A stretch of DNA of 64,000 nt from Leptolyngbya ohadii IS1. GTDB lineage: Bacteria > Cyanobacteriota > Cyanobacteriia > Elainellales > Elainellaceae. Position numbers and translations under genes: made by a program. The stretch covers positions 683,726 to 747,725 of the forward strand of contig NZ_NKFP01000004.1 of the NCBI RefSeq assembly GCF_002215035.1, in the 5' to 3' direction. The notes beneath the pieces were generated by a model. The model was not told where the DNA came from. It searched no databases and saw nothing but the letters and a program-made list of their open reading frames with translations. This document shows, piece after piece, positions 55,943 to 64,000 of the stretch. Position 1 is the stretch's first letter; every line of letters begins with the position of its first letter.

Positions 55943-56034
55943 AATCGCGGTTAAGTCTCTTGTAAATACAGATCTATTCTCCAGAATAGCTTTAGGATAG
56001 GAGACAATTCATTCCCTGCTCCTCCACCATCACA

Positions 56035-57297
56035 ATGCGCCTGTTCCTTCCTGCCTGGCTTTCGATCGCCGCTGGCACGGGTTTGCTGTTGATTGGCTAT
56101 CAAAAATTCATCGCAGCCCCTCAGCCCAATCTGACTGAACCCCTGCTTTATATTGTGGAGCGGAATTCTGCGCCGCCTGATCGCTTTGCACTACCGCCAC
56201 AGGCGGATCGGCTCAGTGAATACAGTTCGTCTGATATTCCACATCATTTGCTCGATCGCCTACCGCATATCAGCGTCGAGAAGGGCGAAAATAGCGAAGG
56301 AAATGCTGGAACGATCGCGATGGGTTCAGACGTAAATCAATTAGACACCAATAATAATTCGGACATTCTGGAGTTCGATTCTGCCTCCAATTTCTCCGAA
56401 GGGCTGGCAGCGGTGCGAATCAAGGATCGCTACTACTTTATCGATCGCACCGGGCAGATTGTGCTGGAGACGGATGAAGCACTGGACGGAGTTGCTCCGT
56501 TTATCGAGGATCGGGCACTGATTCGGACGGTGGATCTGTATGGCTTCCTCGATCGCCAGGGGAATGTTCTTGTTGATCCGCAGTATGCGAGTGCCAATCC
56601 CTTTTCGGAGGGGCGGGCGGTGGTGCGAACGGGGCGGGCGTATGGCTATCTGAATTCGGACGGGACGCTGGTGATCGATCCGCAGTACACGCTGGCAACG
56701 GATTTTTCGGAGGGAATGGCGGCAGCAAAGCTGACCAATCTGTATGGCTATATTGCGCCCGATGGAGCCTGGGTGATTCCGCCGCAGTTCGCGGATGCCT
56801 GGAGCTTTTCAGAATCGCTGGCGGTGATCAAATCCGGCGACCAGTGGGGTTATATCAATTCCCAGGGCAGGGTGGCGATCGCAGCCGAGTTTGATGGGGC
56901 GTTTAGCTTCTCGGAAGGTCGGGGACGGGTACGGCGGGGCAGTCAATGGGGCTTTATCGACAATCAGGGACAGCCTGTAATTCCGATCAAGTACGACTTT
57001 GCCTCCGATTTTTCCGAAGGACTGGCAGCGGTGCTGGTGGGCAGTCAGTGGGGCTACGTGGACAGCAGCGGCAATCTGGCGATCGACCCCCAATTCGAGC
57101 TTGCTTCCGACTTCTCGGAAGGACTGGCAGCGGTACGGCAAAACGGCAAAACGGGCTTTATCGATCGCACCGGAAAAATAGTGATTCCGCCCCAGTTTGA
57201 TAACGTTGGGTCGTTTCGGGAAGGGTTTGCCTGGGTGCAGATTGGGCAGCAGTGGCGCTATGTCGATCGCACGGGGGCATTCCTCAAACGACAGTAG
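56035..57297 (+). CDS. WG-repeat protein
   Basis: 420 residues. An N-terminal hydrophobic segment (LPAWLSIAAGTGLLLIGY) serves as a signal or anchor. From about residue 115 on there are eight to nine WG (KWG-like) repeats of about 33 residues, each of the form xFSEGLAxVxxxxxYGYIDxxGxxVIxPQ. They make beta-sheets of unknown binding role. The region between 50 and 110 is low-complexity. Such proteins are common in cyanobacteria and are exported or membrane-bound. No neighbour helps to assign function. Confidence 0.85.
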   Translation: MRLFLPAWLSIAAGTGLLLIGYQKFIAAPQPNLTEPLLYIVERNSAPPDRFALPPQADRLSEYSSSDIPHHLLDRLPHISVEKGENSEGNAGTIAMGSDVNQLDTNNNSDILEFDSASNFSEGLAAVRIKDRYYFIDRTGQIVLETDEALDGVAPFIEDRALIRTVDLYGFLDRQGNVLVDPQYASANPFSEGRAVVRTGRAYGYLNSDGTLVIDPQYTLATDFSEGMAAAKLTNLYGYIAPDGAWVIPPQFADAWSFSESLAVIKSGDQWGYINSQGRVAIAAEFDGAFSFSEGRGRVRRGSQWGFIDNQGQPVIPIKYDFASDFSEGLAAVLVGSQWGYVDSSGNLAIDPQFELASDFSEGLAAVRQNGKTGFIDRTGKIVIPPQFDNVGSFREGFAWVQIGQQWRYVDRTGAFLKRQ

Positions 57298-57360
57298 GCG
57301 AGAAGACTGACAATCCGCTTGGGGCGGCGCAAAGCGATCGGGAAACTGATCTAACTTAAT

Positions 57361-57409
57361 CGTTCTAGCGAAGTCGTTATCGTTCTAGCGAAGTCGTTCT
57401 AGCGTAACT
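57361..57409. repeat. CGTTCTAGCGAAGT tandem repeat
   Basis: Three copies of CGTTCTAGCG(A/T)A(A/G), with units of 20, 14 and 15 bases. It is in the spacer between the WG-repeat gene and the amidase. Confidence 0.75.
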
Positions 57410-57493
57410 GTTTTAACAATGATTTCAGTAAATTATCCTGATCGGGGTAATCCTCCTGGGAAGAGTCTATTGGTAGATGCACCCTGATTAACG

Positions 57494-57527
57494 CCTCCCG
57501 GTTTACGCTGGGGGGTTTTATTTTTTT
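57494..57527 (+). terminator. Rho-independent terminator
   Basis: CCTCCC (57494-57499) pairs with GGGGGG (57510-57515) with one G-T pair, followed by a long T-run (TTTTATTTTTTT). It lies about 200 bp past the WG-repeat gene. Confidence 0.75.
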
Positions 57528-57788
57528 GATAGGATCTCTGGGCGGAGCGATTTTAGCGACTCGTGATTTTTGCCACCTGTGACTTTTGCGACTAGCAGCC
57601 GTGCAGGACAGACACGCCGGAACGAATGAGTGCAATTCGTCGTCACGGGTCAAGCCTGACCTCAAAGGGCAACTGCTTCCCCTGATGTAGTTTTTTGCTA
57701 GTGATCCGCCTGTTGCGGCTATGCGGAGTGGTCGGGTACTGTCACTAAGGACGCTTTTTCCGTTTGAGACGATCGAGGATCTGAATTG

Positions 57789-59544
57789 GTGAAATGTCAT
57801 TGGCTCCTTTCCGGTTTGGCAGGCATGGTCGGTGTCCTGCTGCTCTCTGCTCCTGCCGAGGCGGGTCGGCTGCAATCCTGGCAGCTTAACCGCAGTGCAG
57901 AAAGTCCCACGCTGCGCTTTACCACAGATGACGATGTACAGCCCAGAGCACAGCTTTTAGCGAATCCCACCCGTCTGGTGATCGATCTGCCTGGAACTCG
58001 GCTCGATCGCCCTGCGGTGAATCAAGCGGGCAGTGGCGCAATTCAGTCCCTTCGGATTGCCCAGTTCGACGCACAAACGACCCGCATTGTGATTGAGTTT
58101 GCTTCTGGCTATACGATCGATCCGCAGCAGGTGAGGGTTCGGGGGGCTTCGCCGACGCAGTGGACGGTGGAGATGCCGCAGCCTGTTTTGGTAGCAGGGG
58201 AGCAGAGGGGCAGAGGGACAGGGAGCAGGGGTGAATGCGGCGACTCGGTTGGAAGAATTGCGGGTGACGCCGGATGGGTTCTTTTTGCGGACGGATGGGG
58301 AGACGCCTCAGATCCGGCAGCGGTGGGAGGACGATCGGCGGCGGTTGGTGCTGCAATTGCCCAATACTGCCCTTGCTTCCAGCTTTAACCAGCGACAGAT
58401 TGAGGTCGATCGCTATGGGGTGGAGCAGATTCAGGTGGATCAGGCAGCCGGGGACTCGCCTGACGTGACCATTACGCTGATTCTCAATCAGGATGATACG
58501 GACTGGCGCGTTTCTCCTGGATCGGGCGGCGTTGCTCTGATTCCGACCCATTCTGTTACAGCTGACCAGCGGGCAGAGAGTTCGCGATCGCTGACCCGTA
58601 ACCGCCCTGCTGCCAACCAGCCTGCAACAATTCAGGCAATAGAACTGGCAGACCGAAACCGACAGCTTGTAATTCGCGCCGATCGCTCCCTCTCCGATCT
58701 GCAAAGTGGGTGGAATCGCTCTACTGGGGAGTATCAGATCGTGATTCCGAATGCACGACTGGCGAATAATGCCCCCCAGCCTCGACCCGATCGCAATAGT
58801 CCCTTGCTGCGATTCCGGGCAACCCAGCAGGATGCCACAACGGTTGTGCTGCAATTCCTTCCGGCAGGCGGGATTGTGCTTGGGGACTTACGATCGGCTG
58901 ACCAAACAATCGCCCTCAGTCTTCAAGGCAGACGCATTCCCACAGGAAACATCCCTTCCGGAAATACCAGCAACGAGCCGCTACCGGATGTGAGCAATAG
59001 CCGGATTACGATCACGATCGACGCAGGACATGGCGGACGCGATCCGGGCGCAGTGGGAATTGGCGGCATCCGGGAAACCGACATTGTGCTGGACATTTCC
59101 CGCCAGGTCGAACAACTGCTGCAACAGCAGGGCATTGAAGTGCTGATGACCCGCACCGACGATCGCGAAATTGATTTGCCACCCCGTGTCAGTTTGGCAA
59201 ACCGCACCCGATCGGATTTGTTTGTCAGCATTCATGCGAACGCTCTGACGATGAGCCGTCCCGATGTCAATGGTGCAGAAACTTATTACTTCAGCGATCG
59301 GGGACGAGTCCTGGCACAGGCAATTCAGAGCAATATGATTGCGGCAACCGGAATGCGCGATCGGGGCGTTAAATTTGCCCGCTTTTACGTGCTGCGAAAC
59401 ACCCAAATGCCCGCTGCCCTGGTGGAAGTCGGATTTGTCACAGGCGCAGAGGATGCCCGTCGCCTCGCAGACCCCAGTTTCCGTCGAGTCATGGCACAGG
59501 CGATCGCTCGCGGTATTCTGCAATATGTACAGCAGAATTTTTAA
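57789..59544 (+). pseudogene. amiC: N-acetylmuramoyl-L-alanine amidase (AmiC type), frameshifted
   Basis: One gene in two frames. The first part (57789-58230 in frame) has a signal peptide (LLSGLAGMVGVLLLSAP) and an AMIN domain that ends at MPQPVLVA. The second part (58231-59544, GTG start) continues with two more AMIN-like domains and the amidase_3 catalytic domain: DAGHGGRDPG (His), RETDIVLD (Glu), SIHANAL (His) and LVEVGFVT (Glu), all intact. AmiC cleaves cell-wall peptides during cell division and septal-pore formation. The frame jumps by +1 within the G/A-rich repeat at 58195-58231, where removing one base would fuse the parts. It may be a real break, a phase-variable site or a sequencing error; the catalytic half could also start at its own GTG, but without a signal peptide. 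Confidence 0.7.
58194..58232. repeat. G/A-rich repeat inside the amidase gene
   Basis: GCAGGGGAGCAGAGGGGCAG followed by AGGGACAGGGAGCAGGGG. The same kind of unit (GGGGAGCAG) is found between genes elsewhere in the window. The frame of the gene changes across it. Confidence 0.75.
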
Positions 59545-59562
59545 CGATTGTGGATGTTGATA

Positions 59563-59599
59563 TTTTGAAGGGGCGTTTTGAAGGGGCGTTTTGAAGAGG
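59563..59599. repeat. 13-bp tandem repeat
   Basis: TTTTGAAGGGGCG twice and a partial third copy (TTTTGAAGAGG), just past the amidase stop. Confidence 0.8.
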
Positions 59600-59615
59600 A
59601 GAGATAGCCCCGACT

Positions 59616-59640
59616 GGGCAGTCAAGATGCCCACCCCCAA
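59616..59640. repeat. Dispersed repeat, family B, copy 2
   Basis: GGGCAGTCAAGATGCCCACC, then CCCAA. It differs from the 41545 copy by one base in the stem and a short end. Confidence 0.65.
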
Positions 59641-59662
59641 AAATAAATCCCAAGCCTGATTG

Positions 59663-59728
59663 AGTTCCCCCCGCTCCCCTGCCCCTTGCTCCCCTGCCCC
59701 CTATCCACCCCCATCCACTCCTCCCCCC
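59663..59728. repeat. C/T-rich repeat tract before phosphatase gene
   Basis: CCCCGCTCCCCTGCCCC, TTGCTCCCCTGCCCC and related units, complementary to the GGGGAGCA type. It ends at the phosphatase start. Confidence 0.7.
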
Positions 59729-60595
59729 ATGCTCACCCCTCACCAAGTCCAGTGCATCCACAGCTTAATCCGTGACTGTGGGCAACTGGCTCAGAAAATG
59801 GCAGCCGAACCGTTTCAGGTTTATGAGAAAGGCGTTGCGGACTATGTAACGAACGTTGATCGCACCCTCGATCGCAAGCTAGCTGCTGGATTAATGTCGC
59901 TGTTTCCGGGCGATCGCATTATTACGGAGGAAAATTCTGAGTCCTGGCGCAGTTTTCTGGAGCCAGAGGGGGCTTTCTGGTTTATCGATCCGCTGGACGG
60001 CACGGACGATTTTATTCACCACAAGCCACACTATGCCGTGATGGTGGGTCTACTGGAGCAGCATCAGCCGATCGCCGGATGGGTTGGCGCACCTGCGTTT
60101 GATCGGCTTTACTATGGCGGTCAGGATTGGGGTTTGTTTGAAGTCGTGGGCGATCGGGGAGCGGAACCCCTTTTGCCGAAGGAACCCCCTCCCCCCTCTA
60201 CGAATCACTGCCCGATTTTGCTGGGCTATAAGGATCAAAAACGCTATGGCGACGCGATTCAGCAGTTTGTTCCGGCGGCAAGGTTCGATAGCATCGGCAG
60301 TTTTGGCTTGAAGGTGCTGCGGGTCATTGGCGGCGAAGCAGGAATCTACATTTATCTGAATCGACGGGTGAAGCTGTGGGATACGACGGGACCGCTGGCA
60401 ATGGCAAAGGCGGCAGGGCTGGTCTGCTGTGATCTGGCAGGCAATCCCCTCCGGTTTACCCCCGATGCGATCAATCTGGATACCCTGGCACATCGTCAAA
60501 CGATCGTCGTGGGCTGGCAGAGCTATGTGGAAACCCTGCTGGAACCACTGCAAAAGGCAATTGCCCAGGTCGGTTTGCTGGATCAGCCCAGCTGA
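59729..60595 (+). CDS. Inositol monophosphatase family protein (CysQ-like)
   Basis: 288 residues. Metal-dependent phosphatase fold: DYVTNVDRTLDRKL near residue 38, ITEENSESW near 69 (Glu pair), FIDPLDGTDDFI near 88 and the late LWDTTGPLAMAKAAGLV near 210 (Asp). These are the four IMPase motifs. The pattern DPLDGT with DDFIH is typical for 3'(2'),5'-bisphosphate nucleotidase (CysQ, PAP phosphatase), but inositol phosphatase cannot be excluded. The ATG at 59729 directly follows the repeat tract; an upstream in-frame start would add only repeat-derived Pro/Ser residues. Confidence 0.85.
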   Translation: MLTPHQVQCIHSLIRDCGQLAQKMAAEPFQVYEKGVADYVTNVDRTLDRKLAAGLMSLFPGDRIITEENSESWRSFLEPEGAFWFIDPLDGTDDFIHHKPHYAVMVGLLEQHQPIAGWVGAPAFDRLYYGGQDWGLFEVVGDRGAEPLLPKEPPPPSTNHCPILLGYKDQKRYGDAIQQFVPAARFDSIGSFGLKVLRVIGGEAGIYIYLNRRVKLWDTTGPLAMAKAAGLVCCDLAGNPLRFTPDAINLDTLAHRQTIVVGWQSYVETLLEPLQKAIAQVGLLDQPS

Positions 60596-60879
60596 TTTGA
60601 TTGCGATTTCTTATTGCGGCGATTAGAGACGGTCAACCCTGAGAAGGACGATCGCCTGCATTCTTGATTGAGTATTGATGAACTTTTGGAGGACAATCAA
60701 TATAATTCGTAGTTCAAAATTTGGGATTCGTCATCGTCAGGGCAAGGTTGAAGCGAAAAGATTGAGGAAAGAGTAAGCCTCGCTACGCTTCAGGCGAGAG
60801 TGTTGCCGAGTCTGCAAATCACGGCTCCAAATCGCGAATTCTGAGTCACAGACGACCTATCGGGAAGGGAAGGATTGCC

Positions 60880-61761
60880 ATGCGAAAGCTAATTCAAGGG
60901 CTGAACCAATTTAAGGAAAGCTACGTTTCAACGCACCGAGACCTGCTGGAGCATTTGTCCCACGGTCAGAAACCCAGGGTTTTGTTTATTACCTGCTCGG
61001 ATTCGCGCATCGCGCCCACTATGCTGACCAATACAGACCTGGGCGATTTGTTTGTTATCCGCAACGCCGGAAATATTATTCCGCCCTACGGAGCAGCTAA
61101 CGGCGGCGAAGGAGCTGCCGTCGAGTACGCAATTCATGCGCTGGGGATTCAGCAAATTGTGGTCTGCGGACATTCCCACTGCGGCGCAATGAAGGGACTG
61201 CTGCAACTGGGAAGCCTGGAGGAGGAAATGCCGCTGGTCTATGACTGGCTGCGCCACGCCGAGGCAACCCGCCGCCTGGTGAAAGAAAACTACAGCGACC
61301 TCAGCAAGGATGAAATGCTGGAAGTGGCGATCGCGGAAAACGTGCTCACCCAGATCGAAAACCTGAAGACCTATCCGGTCGTTCGATCGCGCCTGTTCCA
61401 GGGCAAGCTGATGATCTTCGGCTGGATTTACATGATTGAAACGGGGGAAGTGCTGGCGTATGACCCAGAAACCCGTTCCTATGTTGCGCCCCAAAGCCAG
61501 CTACCGGAATTTATTCCTGGTGAAGATCTGCCCGCACCCGGCAGCTTTAAATCCACCAGTGCCCCACCCGTTGCCTGTGAGTTGCCCACTGCCCAGGAGC
61601 TAACCATTCCGCAGCCCAAACCGATTTCACTGGCGGCTTCTCCTGCCGTTTCTGCTGCGACTGCCCATAGTGCGGGTGGCAATACAAACGGCAATGGTCA
61701 TGCGCCCTGGCTCACACCGGAACAAGCCGATCGAATTTATCGAGGCAGTGCGAAGCGGTAG
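60880..61761 (+). CDS. ccaA: Carboxysomal beta-carbonic anhydrase
   Basis: 293 residues. The beta-CA zinc site is Cys39, Asp41 and Arg43 (CSDSR), then His98 and Cys101 (GHSHCGA). The N-terminus (MRKLIQGLNQFKESYV) and length are like CcaA/IcfA of cyanobacteria. The long C-terminal extension past residue 200 ends WLTPEQADRIYRGSAKR, which is the segment that docks CcaA to CcmM in the carboxysome. It supplies CO2 for Rubisco from bicarbonate. The ATG at 60880 has GGAAGG nearby. No ccm genes are adjacent. Confidence 0.92.
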   Translation: MRKLIQGLNQFKESYVSTHRDLLEHLSHGQKPRVLFITCSDSRIAPTMLTNTDLGDLFVIRNAGNIIPPYGAANGGEGAAVEYAIHALGIQQIVVCGHSHCGAMKGLLQLGSLEEEMPLVYDWLRHAEATRRLVKENYSDLSKDEMLEVAIAENVLTQIENLKTYPVVRSRLFQGKLMIFGWIYMIETGEVLAYDPETRSYVAPQSQLPEFIPGEDLPAPGSFKSTSAPPVACELPTAQELTIPQPKPISLAASPAVSAATAHSAGGNTNGNGHAPWLTPEQADRIYRGSAKR

Positions 61762-61834
61762 AAGTCCGACTGAGAAGCGATCGCTCTGCGCTGAACCGCC
61801 CCCTGCTCCCCAACTCTGAGGAAAACTGAATAGC

Positions 61835-62881
61835 TTAACGTTCAGTGAGGATGGCATCCAGTAAAGGATCTGCGCTGTAGCGAATCGGGTCTGTGCAGGG
61901 AAGTCCGGTGGCAGCGGTGGCTTGATCGATCGCCGCTCTTGCTTCATCGTCGTTCAGATGAAAGGTATTGAGCGCAATACCCACCACTCTAGTTGGGGCA
62001 AAGGAACCCCCTGCATGGGCAACGGTTTCGTAGACCTGCACCACGTTTTCCAGGGGCGGAATCGGCACATCCGGGACGTTATAGATGTGGGCTTGTCCTG
62101 CCCGGTGGACGAGAATCAGGTGGGTGGGCTGGGTTCCGCGCAGCAGGGGCAGAGTTGCCGTCGAAGCGGGATTCATCAGCGATCCCTGTCCTTCAACAAA
62201 AACAAGGTCGTGATCCTTGCCGTGACGCATGACGATTTGTTCGACTGCGCCGGACGCAAAATCAATCCGAATCGCATCCAGGGGAATGCCGTCGTAGCCC
62301 AGCATCAGTCCCGTTTGCCCGGTTGCCAGAAAGCAGGAGCGAATGCCACGCCGCCGTGCATATTTGTGGAGTTCCAATCCAGTGGACATTTTGCCCACGC
62401 TCATATCTGTGCCCACGCACAGCACCCGCCGACAGGAGAGCGATCGCGCCTTGCCGCTACCGATGATCAGTCCTGCTGGTTCTCGCCGCACGTCCCAGAG
62501 CCACTGATCGGGCTTCAGCAATGCCTGAAATTCCGGATCGTCTGCCATCGCAGTATGGAGTCCGTTCATCACCGACAGTCCAGCCGCAACGCCCTGTTTC
62601 ACCTCCTGCCGCCACGGTTCCGGTAAGGCTCCCCCCGATGGAGCAATCCCGATCGCCAGCACATCTGGTTTGTAGGCAAGGGCATCCTTTACAGAAGCAA
62701 CAATCGGCGCATCGCGATCGATTCCTGTCAACTGGGGCAAAGACTGTCCCGCACAGGACTGATCCACCACCGCAACGATCGGATTTTCGCTATAGCGCAG
62801 CAGAGAAATACCTGTTTTGCCCTTCGAGCTTTGGGTGCCTTCGTGGAGCAGGATGGCGATGCGATCGGTCGGTTTCAGCAT
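61835..62881 (-). CDS. DUF1611 (DgcN-like) P-loop protein
   Basis: 348 residues. A Rossmann-like N-terminal part leads to a P-loop domain with LCVGTDMSVGKMSTGLELHK near residue 155 (GxxxxxGKxS). Later LVFVEGQGSLMNP near 227 follows. This is the DUF1611 family, some members of which (DgcN) act with the epimerase DgcA on D-glutamate catabolism. The neighbouring gene is a DgcA-type epimerase in the same orientation, 91 bp away. That supports a shared role in using D/L-Ala-Glu or D-glutamate dipeptides from peptidoglycan. Confidence 0.82.
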   Translation of the reverse strand: MLKPTDRIAILLHEGTQSSKGKTGISLLRYSENPIVAVVDQSCAGQSLPQLTGIDRDAPIVASVKDALAYKPDVLAIGIAPSGGALPEPWRQEVKQGVAAGLSVMNGLHTAMADDPEFQALLKPDQWLWDVRREPAGLIIGSGKARSLSCRRVLCVGTDMSVGKMSTGLELHKYARRRGIRSCFLATGQTGLMLGYDGIPLDAIRIDFASGAVEQIVMRHGKDHDLVFVEGQGSLMNPASTATLPLLRGTQPTHLILVHRAGQAHIYNVPDVPIPPLENVVQVYETVAHAGGSFAPTRVVGIALNTFHLNDDEARAAIDQATAATGLPCTDPIRYSADPLLDAILTER

Positions 62882-62942
62882 AGGAAGAATAAATAGAAAC
62901 TGTAGTTATAAATAGACTGGAAGCATGACAAACTTCCCAAAA

Positions 62943-62968
62943 GGCAGGCAAGATGCCTACCTCACAAG
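62943..62968. repeat. Dispersed repeat, family B, copy 3
   Basis: GGCAGGCAAGATGCCTACC, then TCACAAG, lying four bases past the epimerase stop. Two bases differ from the 41545 copy. Confidence 0.7.
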
Positions 62969-62972
62969 ATTT

Positions 62973-64000
62973 TCAGGCGCGATCGACTCCCAATCCAGGG
63001 GCATCGGATGGAATCAGGCAACCGTCTTTCATCGTAGCGCCCACAAACGGATCGTCCTTCAGGTTCAGGTGGCTATCCAGATCCAGATGATCCGCCAGGG
63101 GGGCAAGCTGAGCCGCTGCCGTATTCGAGAGGGCACTGTCGGAATAGCAGCCAAACATCACCTGTAAGCCGCAGGCTCGCGCCGTGTAGATCATTCGCAG
63201 TGCCTCGGTTAAGCCACCCGACTTCATCAGTTTGATATTAATCCCGTTCACCCGATCGGCGAGGGCAGGAATATCGCGGCTGGTAAAGCAGCTTTCGTCT
63301 ACAAAAATTGGCAGGGGCGATCGGCGGTAAACCTGGGGCAAATCGGCTTCCTGTCCGGCGGGGAGGGGCTGCTCGATGTAGGTGATGCCGTGATCGTTCA
63401 GCCAGTGTGCCATTTCGATTGCCTGTTCCACCGTCCAGCCCCCATTGGCATCGACGCTAAATTTGGCGTCGGACGGCGCAACTTCCCGGACTGCCTGCAA
63501 CATCGCGCGATCGGCTGCCAAACCCTCCGGACTGCCCAACTTCACCTTCACGGCTTTTACGGTCGTTACATCGAGCCACTGAAGCATCCGCTGTTTTGCA
63601 GCTTCCGGGGAGCTAATGCCGATCGTCACAGAGGTCGGGACAATGCGGCGGCGATCGAGTCCCCAGATTTGCCAGAGGGGAAGCCCGACTTTTTTACCCA
63701 TCCAGTCATGGAGCGCCAGATCCACAGCAGTTCGAGTCGCAGAAAGCAGGCTAAAGGTGCGGAGCAAACTTTCGATCGTACTGGCGATCGGGCTATGGAG
63801 CTTTTCAGAGGCGATCGGTGGGTGAATTGCCCTAAACATAAAATCTTGAGCAGTCCGGTCGATCGTCCTATGAAATTTTTGGGATGAATGCTCCAGTAGC
63901 GATGCAGTTTCGCCGGATCGGGCATTAAATAAAGGGTGAGATGTTTGCTCCGTGTGGGGCGGACGTTTCCAAAACAGCACAACCTGAGCACCGAAAGTTC
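62973..64000 (-). CDS. Dipeptide epimerase (enolase superfamily), partial
   Basis: At least 335 residues; the frame is open to the window edge, and a GTG at 63980 is the only in-window candidate start. The barrel domain is clear: TRTAVDLALHDW near residue 82, VKAVKVKLGSPEG near 140 (Lys-x-Lys), SVDANGGW near 175 (metal Asp), IEQPLP near 203 and VDESC near 225 (Glu/Asp), LKLMKSGGLTEAL near 245 and PGLGV at the end. This is the L-Ala-D/L-Glu epimerase group. The first 70 residues (63,780-64,000) do not look like the usual capping domain, so the start, or a frameshift, is unresolved. Confidence 0.82.
   Translation of the reverse strand, partial: TFGAQVVLFWKRPPHTEQTSHPLFNARSGETASLLEHSSQKFHRTIDRTAQDFMFRAIHPPIASEKLHSPIASTIESLLRTFSLLSATRTAVDLALHDWMGKKVGLPLWQIWGLDRRRIVPTSVTIGISSPEAAKQRMLQWLDVTTVKAVKVKLGSPEGLAADRAMLQAVREVAPSDAKFSVDANGGWTVEQAIEMAHWLNDHGITYIEQPLPAGQEADLPQVYRRSPLPIFVDESCFTSRDIPALADRVNGINIKLMKSGGLTEALRMIYTARACGLQVMFGCYSDSALSNTAAAQLAPLADHLDLDSHLNLKDDPFVGATMKDGCLIPSDAPGLGVDRA

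Noticed and set aside
57399-57875. Minus-strand open frame of 158 residues opposite the amidase start
   Set aside because: It spans a terminator and lies antisense to the amidase signal-peptide region; basic and low-quality composition mark it as a shadow.

Overview
The window comes from a cyanobacterial chromosome, probably a filamentous Leptolyngbya-like lineage. The evidence is the very high density of the HIP1 octamer GCGATCGC and its CGATCG core, photosynthetic genes (psbY, ndhA-ndhI-ndhG-ndhE, ccaA, a plastid-lipid-associated fibrillin), families largely limited to cyanobacteria (TIGR02652, DUF3134, DUF3110, DUF3493, DUF4336, HetZ, SpkB-type kinase, CikA-like kinase), and the G/A-rich short repeats typical of cyanobacterial intergenic DNA. 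There are no rRNA genes, CRISPR arrays, transposases, prophage or plasmid functions. It reads as ordinary core chromosome with short genes on both strands.

Layout. 1-5.3 kb: a small membrane protein, an MBL-fold hydrolase, inorganic pyrophosphatase, a VOC protein, a TIGR02652 protein, a gamma-carbonic anhydrase and the tiny psbY. 5.3-12.9 kb: a PD-(D/E)XK nuclease and fibrillin pair, DUF3134, mraY, a 5-formyl-THF cyclo-ligase-like protein, aquaporin, and DUF4336 with a small partner. 13-16 kb: a minus-strand isochorismatase-cupin-CocE hydrolase cluster. 16.6-21 kb: HetZ, an RTX calcium-binding repeat protein and a sigma-like protein. 21.4-25.5 kb: NDH-1 genes ndhA-I-G-E, NAD kinase and tRNA-Lys(UUU). 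25.7-29.5 kb: Tat-exported amine oxidase, YciI protein, SmpB, a candidate small RNA and an RRM protein. 29.6-38.9 kb: CikA-like kinase, methyltransferase, tandem PTPS, cobS, tgt, a 2Fe-2S protein and an Rre1/Ycf29-type regulator. 39-47 kb: a catalytically dead caspase-fold protein, ATP sulfurylase, an FAD oxidoreductase, DUF3493 and an SpkB-type kinase. 47-48.5 kb is a 1.4-kb repeat-rich gap. 48.5-64 kb: a histone-H1-like tailed protein, an exported protein, an acetyltransferase, cofH, pgsA, DUF3110 with an orphan DppC-type permease, tsaB, a WG-repeat protein, a frameshifted cell-wall amidase, a CysQ-like phosphatase, beta-carbonic anhydrase, and a DgcN/DgcA-like pair that runs to the window edge.

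No new multi-gene defence or mobile system is visible. The items most worth follow-up are: an amidase gene whose frame is broken exactly inside a G/A-rich repeat; a Tat-exported caspase-fold protein lacking both catalytic residues; a fused PTPS whose N-terminal half has lost its catalytic Asp-His; a structured candidate small RNA downstream of smpB; an H1-like tailed DNA-binding candidate; and several dispersed or tandem repeat families, some of which have entered coding sequence.
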